Source: Limanda limanda
Lineage: Eukaryota; Chordata; Actinopteri; Pleuronectiformes; Pleuronectidae
Direction: 5' to 3'
Length of the DNA: 64,000 nt
Assembly (NCBI RefSeq): GCF_963576545.1
Contig: NC_083648.1
Coordinates: forward strand, 16,534,436 to 16,598,435
The stretch's first letter is position 1, and each line of letters opens with the position of its first letter. The notes below the pieces were generated by a model. It was not told the origin of the DNA. It was given only the letters and a program-made list of their open reading frames with translations, and ran no database searches. Made by a program: the position numbers and the translations under genes. This document shows, piece after piece, positions 50,001-59,704 of this stretch.

Positions 50001-53000
50001 GCCGTCATTACCTGCCAACGCAGCAGACACCATGTGCACCTGGGTAGAGTCGGGCTCCAGCACCCCATTCAACTTCTCCTTGGCTGTTGAATAGGCCGCA
50101 AAGTAGATCGCCCTGTGGGAAATAACACCATGATTAAAACAATGAGAGAGAGAGAGGATTCTAGGAACATTTTTAAACGCTGGATAAGCCGACTTAGGTC
50201 AACTACGGGTACACAGTAATGAAACCCTGGAAGAAAACACTATTCGTCCTCATTAGATTCTTCAGTGTGAATTGCACTTTAAAAAATGACTAACTGGAAG
50301 CCTTAGCTACATAATTAAAAGCAAACAAACTGTGTAAGTGTGTGGTTCATATAAAAACTGCGTTGATGTTTTTTCCAAATTACTTGAATCTAGTTGCAGC
50401 TGAAATAGTGTGTGAGGGCATGCAATAGAATGAATTGGCCAGCAAATATGCCGCATATGCCAAATATGCCACAATTCCTAGTGGTCTGCCGCTTCTGTTA
50501 TACCAACACATTCCATGGCCACAGCCAGACAATAGCTGCCTCTGAATGCATATACAAATCTAATGCCAGTGGGCTTGTCCTCCGACACCTACTGCTGTTC
50601 ATGTGCAATCCTAAGTGCAACCTGGCCTCATAAATAAACTTTTTGGGTGTTCTGTTGTTGCGATTCTTTTGAAATTACAGTAATTTCATATCCTCATTCT
50701 GACATTCTCGCCAAATTTCCCCAAAAGTAGTAGTATTATTAGTATTATTCATATGCATTATTGTTGCATAGCCACAAATCCCACAGTGCCGGTGGAACAT
50801 GAGTATCATACCACTAGAGATCAGCACATGTGACTGAAGTAATCAGGAAATAACACTGAAACTATACCACTGAACCACCAGTCGCATATAATCAGCTACT
50901 TTCCGATCCCAGCATTGCTGCTTCAGTGTGTCTGTGTGGCATACTTTAGTAGCAGATTTATCTCCCATGATTCTATCTGTCCCACACTAAATAAAGTCGC
51001 AGGATTTAGTCATTGCTGCTGAGTGAATCTAAACCCAGTGACCTCTACTCCCCCGGCCTTGTTCTGAATCAAGAGCTCGCATGCACAACATAATCGTTCT
51101 GCACATGAATCATGTTATTGGCTGGGAACGTGTATGTGCATCTCCAATACATAATGAGCGATACTGCTGGTGCAGGGCATCTCATACGTGTGTGTGTTGC
51201 TAATGAACGCCAGCAGCATGCCCAGCGGAGCGCGCTCTCCTTAGCATCAGAAGATGTTTTTAGCACTTGAGCGTCAGAGTGCTGTTTCCTCATTAAAACA
51301 GGAGAGAATAACTCTGCAGCCCAGCAACCCAGAACTTCACTTACACATAAATAACGTAATAAATCTGTTACTCCTTTCAGTTATATTGCATGTTAAGTTC
51401 AAGCATTGACCTAAATTACTGTGATTAAATGAAGTGGAACGCGTTGCTTCTTGCTTTTAATGTGCGTCTGAGACATTTCCATTTGGATTTCAGATGTCAA
51501 AAAATTAGCAAAAGTGTATTTGAATGTTGACGTGTATCCTTTATTATACTTGGAACATACGGCTGCACCACTACAGGCAAATCAATTTCAAATCTACAAA
51601 CATCACAACCATTAAAATTTATTTTAAATTATATTTAAAAACCAGAAGTATCCATCGATAATACAGATGTTCCAATCCTGGTTCCAATACTGAAAATGAC
51701 AGGTTGAGCATCGTCGAGTACAGAAATCTATGGCCCAATCCTATACCACGTCTTTCAAGTATTTTAATTTCAACCAGAGAAAACTTCAATATTCTTTCAA
51801 CTCCAAAACAGCGGAAAAGTGGCACTGCACTGCCTGCCACTGCAAGAACTGTTTTTAAAGTGGCGAAGAAGAAATGATTTTGAAAAGGTAGCCTTAGCCA
51901 GTGCAGCAGTGAGCACTGGAAACTGTATTCAAACAATGTGATAGGTTTGACACAGACAGCCCCAAAGCTAGAAAGACAGCTTACAAACTTGTGACAGTGG
52001 CATACAGCTGTTAAACTACATTACATAAGTTTTCATTTCTTTAAATCATTGTAATGGATCAGCACTTCACATGCAAAGTCCAGGTATTGGAATTCGTATA
52101 AGAAGGGAAAATGGTGTCAGGACATATCAAAACAAGGACAAATGAGCTATTGTAAATTAAAATAAAATCTGAATAGAGGGTAACTAAAGGTATCCACAAG
52201 CTTATGTTCGATATGTCAGTGTCTTCTTCAAATTCAATATCGCAACAAGTACACTTTTGTGTGATACAGCTTGAGTAAAGTGGTGGGGGCAAGTACAAGT
52301 ATCCATTATATATGTTATGATACCGAACCCAGCCTGGCACTGCAGGAAAACGGGCGACACCAAACTGCATAAAAAACAGGGGAAGAGGACATATGTTGCC
52401 AATGAGTTCACCAGGTTGATAACTTATGTAACAATTCCTATATCACAGCTAGCTATAGATGTCGTGACCAGAAAACAAGCCACCACTTCCACAGCTGGAC
52501 AACTATCCCACAGGCTGAACATACACACACACACAGACAGAAACGCCCAAGGGGTATTTTCTACCCCACAGAGAGTCTGCATCAGACAGAGTCGGACAGC
52601 AATGACAGTGAAGAGCCCAGACTTATAAATTAATACAGGCAAATCATGACAAACACGATGGGAGAGATGGAGAATATGAGTATGTAAGGATGACTCAGAT
52701 ACAGAGGCTGCAAAGAACCAACGGGAAGAGGATGACAATGGCCATGTGATGCAGCAGTAGCTAGGGAGAACTACACAGCTCCGGGAGGGGGGGGGGGATT
52801 AGACACCAACACAACTGCCCAAATGAAGAACCCTGATGCGATGATACACAACAACAACAGTCACATGATGCAAGCGTCACAGCTGTCCAACGCCTGGTGC
52901 TGCTGCTGTTTCATTCAGATTGTCAGACTCCATTCAGACTCCAGGCTGTTATGCAACTAGCTAAGCTAAGAAAGGGAGGACCTGCTAAATTCCACTGGGA

Positions 53001-56000
53001 TTTGAAATTGAGATTTATTTAGTATAAATAGACTATATAATCTATTGTTCATAGTTAGCATTTCTGTCAGTTCAACGCCATTCATTTGTGTATTTGTGAT
53101 GTACTAGTATTGCAGTCAACGTAAGCTCCAAGTGAAAGAAGTTTGTTAAAAGATAAGATCTAGATACTAGGGGTGCACGATATTAGGAAAACATGCAATA
53201 TGCGATAACGTTGTTGAATTTGGCAATGATGATAAGACTTGCGATAAATAAACAAATGTTTAAGTATACAGTGTTAAAGTCTTTCTGCTTTGGGTTCGCT
53301 GCTAACATACAGTAAGTGGTCTATGCAGACACAGAAAAAAAATATATATGCATTATGTCCATTTCAACTGCATGGTCTTATTGAAAGCCCACCTGGCTAC
53401 GGACGCAGGGACCACAGAAAGCTCCATGGCCTACATCACTTGCAGTTTCCACTGTACTAGAATTTAGTTGGAAGGCAGATGCAACTCACAATTGATGATC
53501 TGAATATCTTTAATGTATTATCTAGGGCAGTAGGGCTTCATCTGATTGTCCAAATACATTGCCATGCAGAGTGTGAATGCATGGCACATGGAACACCATT
53601 AATCACAGTTCCAGTAGTCTTGATATCGCGCTGTTGGCCAATTTTAGATATATCGTGCAGCCCTACTAGATACTACACAACACAATGCCAAGTCTAATGT
53701 TAAATGTAAAGTAAAAGATGTAAAATGTCTTTACTCTCTTATAACAGGTGGACAAGATGCAGTGAACCTTTTTAATGTTTTGGTTAATGAAAAAACTATT
53801 TTTTTATTTTTTTTATTTGAAACAACGTTTTTTTGTGCATTTTTGTGGAACCCCTTAAGACAACCTGGTCATAACGTCTAAAGTCAGCAGGAGAAGATAT
53901 ACAGCAGAACACACCCAGATCACTGAAGATAAGATGTGCACATACCTAGAAGGTGCCACACCCACAAGGTTGGGTCCCAGTCCTCTGAAGAGTGAACGGG
54001 GCCCTTCTTTTTCTAGAATTAACCTGCAGAGACAGAAAACATTTCATTAAACATTTAATTTCAGGTTTTATTGGTCATTCCATCTTGGTGCAGAGCAAGA
54101 ATACAGTACATTATATAGATAAATCTCCATGTACTATACTTTATATTTGTATTATACCACTAGGTAAATAATACTGCCATTGGCTGGAGGAGTCTTTGCT
54201 CTACATGCAGGTGTTTTCAAACATTTGCTTCATTATCTTTTAATCCAAAAGGTTTAATATTACATGTGGGGGAATGTAATCTTGCATGTTTGGAAATTAT
54301 AAAGCAGGATCCACTCTAAAGTTTCACCCATAATAGTTATTTATCTCACCACAGTATGTCAAAAAAAGAAGAAGAAACCCTCATGTGTTGTGTGATCACA
54401 GTCAAGAAAACAGAACGGAACATATCTTAACCTACTAGGTGTGTGGATTTTCTCGTCTTTTAAAATGTTCATAATAGGTTAATCCAGCTCCAGTTTTCTA
54501 CTGGATGTGCGTGTTGTTCCTGTGTTTTTTAGAAAGAACACAGAGCCACGGGACATTGAGAGAATGCCCATCAAAATATAGAGGTCAACCGGCAGAGACA
54601 GCATTTTATTTGGCACAGCATTTCTGTTGGTAGCTAAATTTAAATCTGATGTGCGAGCCTTAAGCAAACACACCAGTAAAATATAACTTCTTGGACACCT
54701 AGACTTGACAATCAACAGGGGTAGTGGCGTAACCATGAAGCCTCCGGTATTCATCTTGTTCTGGCTAACAAATCACTTTGATTCAGTGCACATTTTCACA
54801 TTAGCTGATAAATTTTAGAGATCTTTGTCTGTCAACCTAAGTGACGTCGTTGATCACCCCAACAGCATATTCACAATATGCTTTACTGAACTTTGAATTA
54901 ACAGGTGGCTCTTAGTGCAGCAGCAGTGGTGCAGCTTCAGGGTTCTGTGGACTGAGTCCAGCAGCCGGTCTTTACATTCCTCTGCTCAGTTACTGCAGGT
55001 CACTCTTCCAGTTTTGGAAAGAAAGCTGCAAAGAGCATTACCACAGGCCAAACAAACAGCCCATTCCAAATATGCAGATTTAGAAAGGGGCACTTCACTG
55101 GTACCAATAAAACAAGACATGATACCAATCTTTCTTGGAGCAGCTATGTAGCTGTGTTTTGTTTGGCTTGTGGTTTGGTGAGCTGAGCCTCCTAGCTAAG
55201 TGAGGTTAGAGTGTCACTGCTTTCCCCTGTTACAACTCAAAACATACCCTGGTTTAGAACATACCCAGCTTTAAAATGGAACCAGGCCTGCCCCCTACAA
55301 CAAGTCAAGCTACTTTGACTTGGGTTTTTTTTCTTTCCCACCACTATTCCTAACACTTCTTCGGTTCCCCTCTGTATCATATAATAGTGGTGTACAGTTT
55401 ATGCTCTTGTCTCAAGGACAACACCAGAAGCGTTTTTTGTCAGCACAAGACCAATGTTGATCCCAAAACATAACCCAGATTAACGTCAATCTCTGGGAGG
55501 AGGGCATCAGTGCAGTGTTGTTACACAAAATCCTAAAGATAGTTTTGTTAATAAAGGCTCGTCGTGGCAGGGAAAACTGACACAGAAAACATTCCCACTT
55601 CAGCCTGTGAGAACAAATCAATTCTTCACCCAAACAAATGGAAGAAAAACATCAACCATGTGACAAAGAATTAAAGCATAAGATTAGAAGTTTGTCAAAG
55701 ACGCCTAATTAGCTAAATAATTTATGCAAGACCTTGGCAGTGGAAAAATGTAACACAGAATACATTGAATACTTATGTAAACACTTAATCCAGCTTCATT
55801 AGTTCTCTGTAGGCTCAATACAAACACCTCACCAGAGTCCGATTCCCCTATACTCCCACGTCCTATCTTACTGGTAACTTTCCACAGTGTTTGATAAGAA
55901 GACTCATGACATGTGACACATTGTATTGCATTTCCTGTGTATTTCTTGTAATTGTTACGCAGTAGCTGTAAAAAGAAAGGTTTGACTTTTCATCTGTTGC

Positions 56001-59000
56001 ACTCCTAACGTGTCTTGGTGGTGGATCCTGGTAGGTAACCCAAACCCTAACCCTCTGACAAGTATTTCACCACAACCAAAACAAAAAACTTAAAACCTAC
56101 ACCTAATGTCATAACAACCTCCTTTTTCCAGTTTAAGACGGCATGTTGACCAGCTTCAGTTTGGTGAAAAGCATTGATTGACCTGTGAGATTTGGTTACC
56201 AGTACTGCACATTGAAAAAGCCCTGGTCCCATACTGATCAGGCATAAGGCAACATGTCAGGATATTTCCTGAGTTACTTATAAACTGTTAAAATGCTAGA
56301 CTTTGTTTGAAAACTTGCTTCAACAGGCAGCTCCCTATTTTCGTTTGAGTCCACCAAACATGAATCAAACTATTTAAAATTCATGGCAACTTTTAGTCAA
56401 GGAGACAGATGTTTAGTAGAGGAGGCATAGGTAATACAGGGACTCTGCAAAGGGCTAAACTAATTATCTGCTTTTGTAAATTTCTTAATAGTTTGATTGA
56501 CTCTTTTGATGTAACATCCATCTCCTGGAGCGTTCAAGGAGCCCGACTGAGGCAAATAATTACTTATAAGTAGTGTAAAATGTAAACTACAGAGCTAGAA
56601 TAAGTTCTGATGTATCAGTTATAGTAAAAATCCTTAGAGTTGGTTGACATACAGTACATTAGCATTCTACACCCATATCTGACAGCAAAAATAACCTTAA
56701 TATGGTTTATTTTTAAATTATACTGTGTCAAAATTAGCATTCAGTGTCATTCTCCTTACTTGAGACAGTGCAGAGGCCCTGGGGGAGCGACACGGGCCAC
56801 ACTGGCTCCATTGACGGTGTTGAGGTGCACTTCAGAGATGTAGAAGGTGACGGAGGAGGACTGTAGTCGGGTTTTCACCACCTCCAGGGGACAGGTCAAA
56901 ATAGCACCCACAGTACCTCCACATCTACGGAGTGAAGGGGTCCGGAGGTAGAGAGGGAGCAGAAACACAGGGGTTGGTGGAAGAAATTAGGAAAAGCAAG
57001 GAGGGACAAACATAATAAACACATTCACACTCTTGCTTAGCATTTGCATTGGTCATAAGTGAGAAGGAACAGAAAAAATGTATATGCATGTATTTTAGTT
57101 ACATTAATTGTAGACTCACTTAATTTCTAGTATTATTATTCAAACAATCGGTGCAAATGTCTATTATTTCCTCTCCCAGTTTTCTTTTTTCAACACTGGT
57201 CTCCAAAATCATTGGTAACACAATCTATTATTTCTGTCTGCTCTAAAATTATCCAGGAGAAGCCACTCAAGCACAAACCGTGCTGTTGTGATACTGCAAT
57301 GTGTAAGCTGTCAATAAATTCTTCATGAAACTGACTGCGGCTCGGTGTATTTGTAACCCGTGTGCTGTCCTGTCATCTGAGAAGGCATGATAATCAAGAG
57401 TGTGGCTTAGTTTGCTGACACACACAAACACAAAATAAACAATAACGCTACTGTGCATAAATTAACCGGTATTTGAATAGTCCACCTACAGAGAGTATAT
57501 GTAACATTGTGATCAGTGAAATGTTACAAATGTTCTGTAAACTCACTCTAACCAGAATAATCCAAAATAAAGTGGAACCAACGAACCAAAGGAACTGGTG
57601 ATCATGTTACGTAGACTTTGGCACTCTGACAGATGCCACCAGCAGCATGTAAACAAATTGAGGCGGATCTCATTCCAATCAGTGTTCCCCTCATCATGTC
57701 AATATATGATGCAAAAAAATATCATTGTACCATCTATCTGATTTATTTGACCTAAATTAGCGCACAGTTCTTAATAAGCCAGAGACCCGCAGACGGTATT
57801 GTTGCCATTAGTTGATCCAATCTGCTGTAACCAGAGGCTTGGTGCTTTCCACCACAATAAGACATTGTTTACTATTGTGACAAATCACACAAGTTACTAT
57901 AAGTTTTAGTCGTACACTGGTGTGAGCTAACGTCCTGTTGGCAGCGAATTCCTCGGGCTGCTCTCTCTTTAGAGTTGCAACAGCTATATCTTCATGCTCA
58001 CAGGCAGCGATGACCTTTGTCCTACTTTCAGGGGCTACAGTGGCGGCTGCATGTATGTGTCTGACAGTGGCTGTGATAGAGAAAGCTGTGTGCTCAGGCT
58101 GCCAGCTCAGATCAGATTCTGTTTTATAGAGATAGCAACACACTGTGAGTTGTTTTTATATTTAAGATCCCTAATTTAAGGGTTAAGAGCGGAGTCCTGG
58201 TGCGATAAGATTAGCATATTTGCATATCTAAGGTTTGGTGTGAACATAAAATAAAAGGTGTCAGACAGAGAAACAGTAGTAGATTGAAAACAAGACATTA
58301 TAAAACCAGCAGTCTTACTTCTCCTTAACTTCCTTTCATGATTTCTCGGTTTGGGCTGTTTACAGAATTGTGAGTGAAAATTGTAGCCGAGTTTGGAAAG
58401 AGTTGCACAACAGTACAAGTCTTCAAATGATTTGGTTTAGGGAACATAAATGATGAGAAAGATGTTTGCAGGGTTAATGCAAATCTGTTGTACCTCGTTG
58501 TCCTTGACAAAGAAACATTTGGAAACCCCTAAATAACCCTAAAAGTGTTACAGAAATAGGGGTTTCAGCATCTATTTTATATCTATAATGTTCGTTCATA
58601 AAGAAACCCAATATATAGTTATTAATCCCAATCTTGGTTCAGTATATGTAGATATAGAACTTGCATCATTCACCTAATTCATCTATTATGTCCTTAAAAT
58701 GCAAAATTTTAGAGAAAATGTCAGACTGCTGTGGCTGTAGAAGACCTGCATCAAGTTACAGTCAGAGTAGCAACGAACCCGGAAATGGATTTAACTTGCC
58801 TTCAAAGTAAAGTGTTAAACTGCTGCCACTTTAAAGTAAAAACTCGGTATTCAAAAGTTGATGAACAAACCTGAGTTAAGACACAAAGTGAAACTCTGAA
58901 TCCAAATTTAAGCTTTAACCGCCCTTTTCTTGTGATATTTTGTATTAACAAATAAACATATTTTGAAGGGTTTGACAGGAAGTGTCGCTCAAATCGACGG

Positions 59001-59201
59001 ATTTGACACTGACGTGCACGCCGCTGCCTTTGACTGTATCTGGAGCACGCGCACGCGCTGTGCAGAAAAAGCATCCATTGCTAAAATAATGAGTAAAAGC
59101 AAACGGCACGTCTGTGTTTTTACGACAGAGAAACAACACGACCCGGGTTGTGTAACTCACCCTCCGGCGAACAGATGAACCAATGTGTCCCGTTGGCTCA
59201 T
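43335..59201 (-). CDS. slc25a36: Solute carrier family 25 member 36, mitochondrial pyrimidine nucleotide carrier (7 coding exons, spliced)
   Basis: Spliced CDS complement(43335..43528, 44200..44489, 44579..44645, 50012..50112, 53946..54023, 56760..56924, 59161..59201) totals 936 nt: 311 codons and TAG, with GT-AG introns and no frame break. The family imports and exchanges cytosine, uracil and guanine nucleotides across the inner mitochondrial membrane for mtDNA and RNA synthesis. All three carrier repeats are visible. Signature 1 is PLEVVK at residues 26-31. Signature 2 is PIWLIK at 138-143, with Trp where most carriers have Asp/Glu, as in SLC25A33/36. Signature 3 is PHEVIR at 246-251. The start [14 protein letters not shown] and the acidic loop after residue 212 ([10 protein letters not shown]) match SLC25A36 as I remember it better than SLC25A33, which has a longer N-terminus. 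Introns 1-6 are 2236, 2736, 3833, 5366, 89 and 671 bp. The a/b paralogue is unresolved. There is no sign of pseudogenisation. Confidence 0.96.
44200..44489 (-). CDS. slc25a36: slc25a36 coding exon 6 (largest coding exon)
   Basis: A 290-nt exon with acceptor CTTACAG|AAACCG and donor CTCATG|GTACGC. It encodes residues 151-247: [18 protein letters not shown], the [20 protein letters not shown] helix-4 region, an acidic matrix-side loop, and [20 protein letters not shown] leading to YPH of signature 3. The split of the third signature between exons 6 and 7 (phase 1) is clean. Confidence 0.96.
44579..44645 (-). CDS. slc25a36: slc25a36 coding exon 5 (second carrier signature)
   Basis: A 67-nt exon with acceptor ATTTCCAG|GGTTCA and donor GCCAG|GTGAGG. 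It encodes residues 129-151, [20 protein letters not shown] then DAR. The signature P-I-W-L-I-K at 138-143 has Trp in the usual acidic position, which is normal for this subfamily. It is separated from exon 6 by only 89 bp, so the two are probably recognised together by intron definition. Confidence 0.95.
46282..46329 (-). other. Candidate 48-nt cassette (poison) exon in slc25a36 intron 4
   Basis: Minus-strand acceptor ATATCTGCAG after a C/T-containing stretch, then 48 nt of GC-rich sequence and a near-consensus donor CTC|GTGAGT. Inserted between exons 4 and 5 it keeps length divisible by three, but entering in phase 1 it reads Gly-Tyr-stop. It would therefore truncate the carrier and probably trigger decay. 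Splice sites are seen; use is not shown. Confidence 0.25.
46949..47042. repeat. (AT)n microsatellite in slc25a36 intron 4
   Basis: About 94 bp of AT dinucleotides with three GATA interruptions; self-complementary and able to extrude a hairpin. Confidence 0.95.
47521..47541. repeat. Short (AT)n microsatellite
   Basis: About ten uninterrupted AT units followed by an AAAT-rich stretch. Confidence 0.8.
48886..48946 (-). other. Candidate 61-nt cassette exon in slc25a36 intron 4
   Basis: Minus-strand acceptor TGTGTGTATAG and donor GTCAG|GTAGCA flank a GC-rich 61-nt block. It is open when entered in phase 1 from exon 4, but its length would shift the frame of exon 5 and give a stop in exon 6. It may be only a repeat remnant with fortuitous splice sites. 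Confidence 0.18.
50012..50112 (-). CDS. slc25a36: slc25a36 coding exon 4
   Basis: A 101-nt exon with acceptor TCCCACAG|GGCGAT and donor TGGCAG|GTAATG. It encodes [20 protein letters not shown] and then [13 protein letters not shown], covering helix 2, the loop and the beginning of helix 3. It enters in phase 2 and leaves in phase 1. Neither edge overlaps a repeat. Confidence 0.94.
50113..53945 (-). other. slc25a36 intron 3
   Basis: 3833 bp. Its main content is the hAT-type element at 53168-53665. The 51.65-52.35 kb part is repeat-like with scattered ATCGATA/GATATG motifs, possibly an older non-autonomous DNA transposon whose ends I could not define. A poly(G) run lies near 52787. Confidence 0.5.
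53168..53665. mobile_element. hAT-type non-autonomous DNA transposon in slc25a36 intron 3
   Basis: 498 bp with terminal inverted repeats TAGGGGTGCACGATAT (left) and TAGGGCTGCACGATAT (right, read on the opposite strand), one mismatch in 16. It is flanked by a perfect 8-bp target duplication CTAGATAC at 53160-53167 and 53666-53673. Eight-base duplications with TAG/CAG-starting short inverted ends are the hallmark of the hAT superfamily. No transposase frame is present, so it needed a transposase in trans. It sits about 0.28 kb inside the intron from exon 3. Confidence 0.88.
53946..54023 (-). CDS. slc25a36: slc25a36 coding exon 3
   Basis: A 78-nt exon with acceptor CTGCAG|GTTAAT and donor TCTAG|GTATG. 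It encodes [20 protein letters not shown] and the following VAPSR junction, the matrix helix and conserved [D/E]G-type motif that closes carrier repeat 1. It enters and leaves in phase 2. Intron 3, on its downstream side, contains a hAT-type element less than 0.3 kb from the exon edge. Confidence 0.95.
   Translation of the reverse strand, partial: VNSRKRRAPFTLQRTGTQPCGCGTF
54024..56759 (-). other. slc25a36 intron 2
   Basis: 2736 bp with no recognisable gene or intact mobile element. A short telomere-like stretch (AACCCAAACCCTAACCCTC) occurs near 56037. The region around 54.9-55.15 kb is GC-balanced and open for 78 codons but matches nothing I know. Confidence 0.55.
56760..56924 (-). CDS. slc25a36: slc25a36 coding exon 2 (carrier repeat 1, first signature)
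   Basis: A 165-nt exon with acceptor CTCCGTAG|ATGTGG and donor CTCAA|GTAAGG. It encodes residues 14-69, including [20 protein letters not shown], so it holds the end of transmembrane helix 1 and the first PX[D/E]XX[K/R] signature. The stretch after residue 37 ([15 protein letters not shown]) is the long matrix-side insertion typical of the pyrimidine-nucleotide carrier branch. It enters and leaves in phase 2. Confidence 0.95.
56925..59160 (-). other. slc25a36 intron 1
   Basis: 2236 bp, mostly unique AT-rich sequence. I see no second gene, RNA gene or intact transposon. The stretch at 57.8-58.15 kb is more GC-balanced than its surroundings and open in one frame for about 60 codons, but has no recognisable domain. 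Confidence 0.6.
59161..59201 (-). CDS. slc25a36: slc25a36 coding exon 1 (start codon to first donor)
   Basis: The ATG is at 59201-59199, with A at -3 and a frame that continues into exon 2. The exon encodes the 13 N-terminal residues [13 protein letters not shown] plus two bases of Gly14. The donor reads GGAGG|GTGAGT on the minus strand. This start gives the 311-residue length of the family. An out-of-frame ATG lies 10 nt upstream (see the uORF entry). Confidence 0.95.
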
Positions 59202-59488
59202 CGTGGAACATGCTCCGCCGAGCAGCGCTCACAGGGGCCGCGGCAGAGGGGCCACACACGGGCCGGGAGGAGGCGACTGTCCTGCGGGCCGACGGCGTCG
59301 ATGAAGCGGCGGCAGCGGCGCTGAGTGCTTCGGGCTGCGGGGCGAGTCTCCGGTGAATCCCGCTGCAGTGAGGCCGACTGTCCTCCGCGTGTCCCCCCTT
59401 ACCTCTGACACAGACACCCCCCCTTTGACCACAGGACAAACCTCCAGACGAGCGTGAGAGCCTCAGCGGGAGAGAGTCACCGACAAAA
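59202..59488 (-). other. Predicted slc25a36 5' untranslated region, GC-rich
   Basis: Sequence between the TATA-predicted start and the initiator ATG. It is GC- and CpG-rich with GCC/GGC-type runs and carries two upstream ATGs (59432 and 59211). No additional intron is needed to reach the coding start. Confidence 0.5.
59229..59432 (-). other. Upstream ORF in the slc25a36 leader, 67 codons, non-overlapping
   Basis: ATG at 59432 and stop ending at 59229, finishing 27 nt before the main ATG, so reinitiation is possible. The predicted product is Arg/Pro/Ser-rich and resembles translated CpG-island sequence, not a known protein. A cis-regulatory role is possible, a functional peptide unlikely. Confidence 0.3.
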
Positions 59489-59700
59489 CAATTCTCCAGC
59501 ACCGACGATCGGTTTTATAGCTCAACGTCTTTTTTTGTCGCCTCCTTCGCTGTGATCGCTGCAGCGCCAGAGAGACAGAGCTCATAGTATCTACTGTACT
59601 GTCATAGGCCGAGCACGCCACACGCTGCCATTGGTCCGCACGGCCTGTGACGTCACGCGGCGCCCGCCCCCCGAACATGCACTGTTCACATGGTCAAACC
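59485..59700 (-). promoter_or_regulatory. slc25a36 promoter: TATA-like box, CCAAT box and CRE in a CpG-rich block
   Basis: Reading the minus strand: a perfect cAMP-response element TGACGTCA at 59655-59648, a CCAAT box at 59634-59630, then TATAAAA at 59519-59513. That order and spacing predict transcription starting near 59485-59490, about 285 nt before the start codon. CpG is frequent from about 59.15 to 59.70 kb and sparse on either side, as expected for a vertebrate housekeeping promoter. The CRE fits nutrient or hormone control of a mitochondrial gene, but that is inference. Confidence 0.7.
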
Positions 59701-59704
59701 GTGA

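Larger units (their letters stand above)
44646..50011 (-). other. slc25a36 intron 4, largest intron
   Basis: 5366 bp holding an (AT)n tract at 46.95-47.04 kb, a smaller one at 47.52 kb and a short poly(G) run near 49382. Two GC-rich islets, at 46.28-46.33 and 48.89-48.95 kb, have good minus-strand splice sites and are listed as candidate cassette exons. The rest shows nothing I can identify. Confidence 0.5.
56832..59211 (-). other. Overlapping upstream ORF spanning the exon 1-exon 2 junction of slc25a36
   Basis: A second ATG at 59211-59209 has A at -3 and sits 10 nt before the main start, in another frame. It reads 17 codons to the end of exon 1 and, after splicing, 30 more in exon 2 to TGA at 56834-56832. 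The frame overlaps the first third of the carrier CDS, so ribosomes that start there cannot start the carrier. Genomic span includes intron 1. Confidence 0.45.

Noticed and set aside
53479..53697. 72-codon plus-strand frame
   Set aside because: Lies across the right half and end of the hAT-type element; not a gene.
58945..59502. 185-codon minus-strand frame over the slc25a36 promoter and exon 1
   Set aside because: It is the CpG-island frame read through exon 1 into intron 1, and its ATG lies upstream of the TATA-predicted start. Only the part from 59211, after splicing, is kept as an overlapping uORF.
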